Shown here piece after piece: positions 32,579 through 32,673 of a DNA stretch of 32,673 nucleotides; position 1 is the first letter of the stretch, and each line of letters opens with the position of its first letter. The stretch is taken from positions 1-32,673 of the forward strand of contig NZ_JNZO01000051.1 in the NCBI RefSeq assembly GCF_000717595.1, written 5' to 3'. A program made the position numbers and the translations under genes. This DNA is from Streptomyces flavochromogenes. Lineage in GTDB: Bacteria; Actinomycetota; Actinomycetes; Streptomycetales; Streptomycetaceae. Under the pieces are notes generated by a model that did no database searches, was not told where the DNA came from, and was given only the letters and a program-made list of their open reading frames with translations.

Positions 32579-32594
32579 GGGCTGTCCCGCAAGT
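32575..32594 (+). repeat. IS end, copy C
   Basis: CTAAGGGCTGTCCCGCAAGT. The GGGCTGTCCCGCAA part is the terminus proper and CTAA its target. It lies 45 bp from the stop of an IS5-type transposase that runs off the window, which ties this repeat, and copies A and B, to that transposase group. Confidence 0.75.
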
Positions 32595-32635
32595 GATCTC
32601 AGACGTGCTACTCATCAGCCGTCGGCATAGATCCA

Positions 32636-32673
32636 CTATCCGGTCAAGGCGAGGTTGTGGAGGCGGGCGATGC
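32636..32673 (-). CDS. IS5-type transposase, C-terminus only (cut by window)
   Basis: The minus strand reads IARLHNLALTG and a TAG at 32636-32638, with the rest beyond the window edge. This is the usual ending of HARBI1-like (DDE_Tnp_4) IS5 transposases, the same group as the fragment at 27982-28545. Only 11 residues are visible, but the adjacent IS end at the expected distance supports the call. Confidence 0.7.
   Translation of the reverse strand, partial: IARLHNLALTG

Overview
The window reads as high-GC actinobacterial DNA, most likely Streptomyces. The coding regions have strong G/C third-position bias, GTG starts are common, several genes have -10-like hexamers about 7 nt before the start codon (leaderless style), and the families present (DUF5954, DUF2716, nSTAND NTPase, Excalibur, MmpS-like) are typical of that group. 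I see no rRNA, tRNA, CRISPR array or replication origin. About fifteen transposase genes or pieces from five IS families (ISL3, IS5, IS701, IS1380, IS630) occur in 32.7 kb, many nested, frameshifted or cut by one another. This suggests a chromosome-arm or plasmid-type accessory region; that placement is inference.

Layout. 1-2258: an ISL3 element with perfect 25-bp terminal repeats, holding an intact transposase and a convergent DUF2716 gene. 2357-5160: a TetR regulator and membrane-protein operon with a palindromic operator, an unassigned helical protein, a lone IS end and a flavin-dependent (PPOX-fold) protein. 5413-7150: nested remains of IS5, ISL3 and IS701. 7155-9113: an IS5-type element (CTAG at both ends, 19-bp inverted repeats) that also holds a lipoprotein gene; it sits on the stop codon of a methyltransferase gene (9110-9898). 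10042-11252: an IS701-like end and two IS1380 fragments joined head to head. 11444-13613: a terminator and a two-gene membrane operon (MmpS-like protein and coiled-coil membrane protein). 14091-14498: an Imm10-like immunity gene. 14504-17892: IS5, IS630, IS5 and IS5 wreckage around a HAD phosphatase, a PIN-domain remnant and an FG-GAP fragment. 18504-20988: an nSTAND NTPase without its usual C-terminal repeats, divergent from a secreted beta-trefoil protein. 21404-25824: a dihydrofolate-reductase-like protein, a zinc-finger membrane protein, a decayed DUF5954 gene and an intact carotenoid oxygenase. 26575-32673: an Excalibur protein, an unassigned gene next to an IS5 fragment, an orphan ResA-like thioredoxin, a second decayed DUF5954 gene, a 58-residue membrane peptide, an ISL3 remnant, two small unassigned genes and the 3' end of another IS5 transposase running off the window.

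How it fits together. Most intact genes look like independent single-gene or two-gene units separated by transposon debris, not one pathway. The most distinctive signal is that at least two, possibly three, IS elements enclose a non-transposase gene between their terminal repeats (DUF2716, a lipoprotein, and the gene at 27208-27930), so small genes of unknown function may be travelling as IS cargo. The second is the divergent pair of a short nSTAND NTPase and a secreted beta-trefoil protein.
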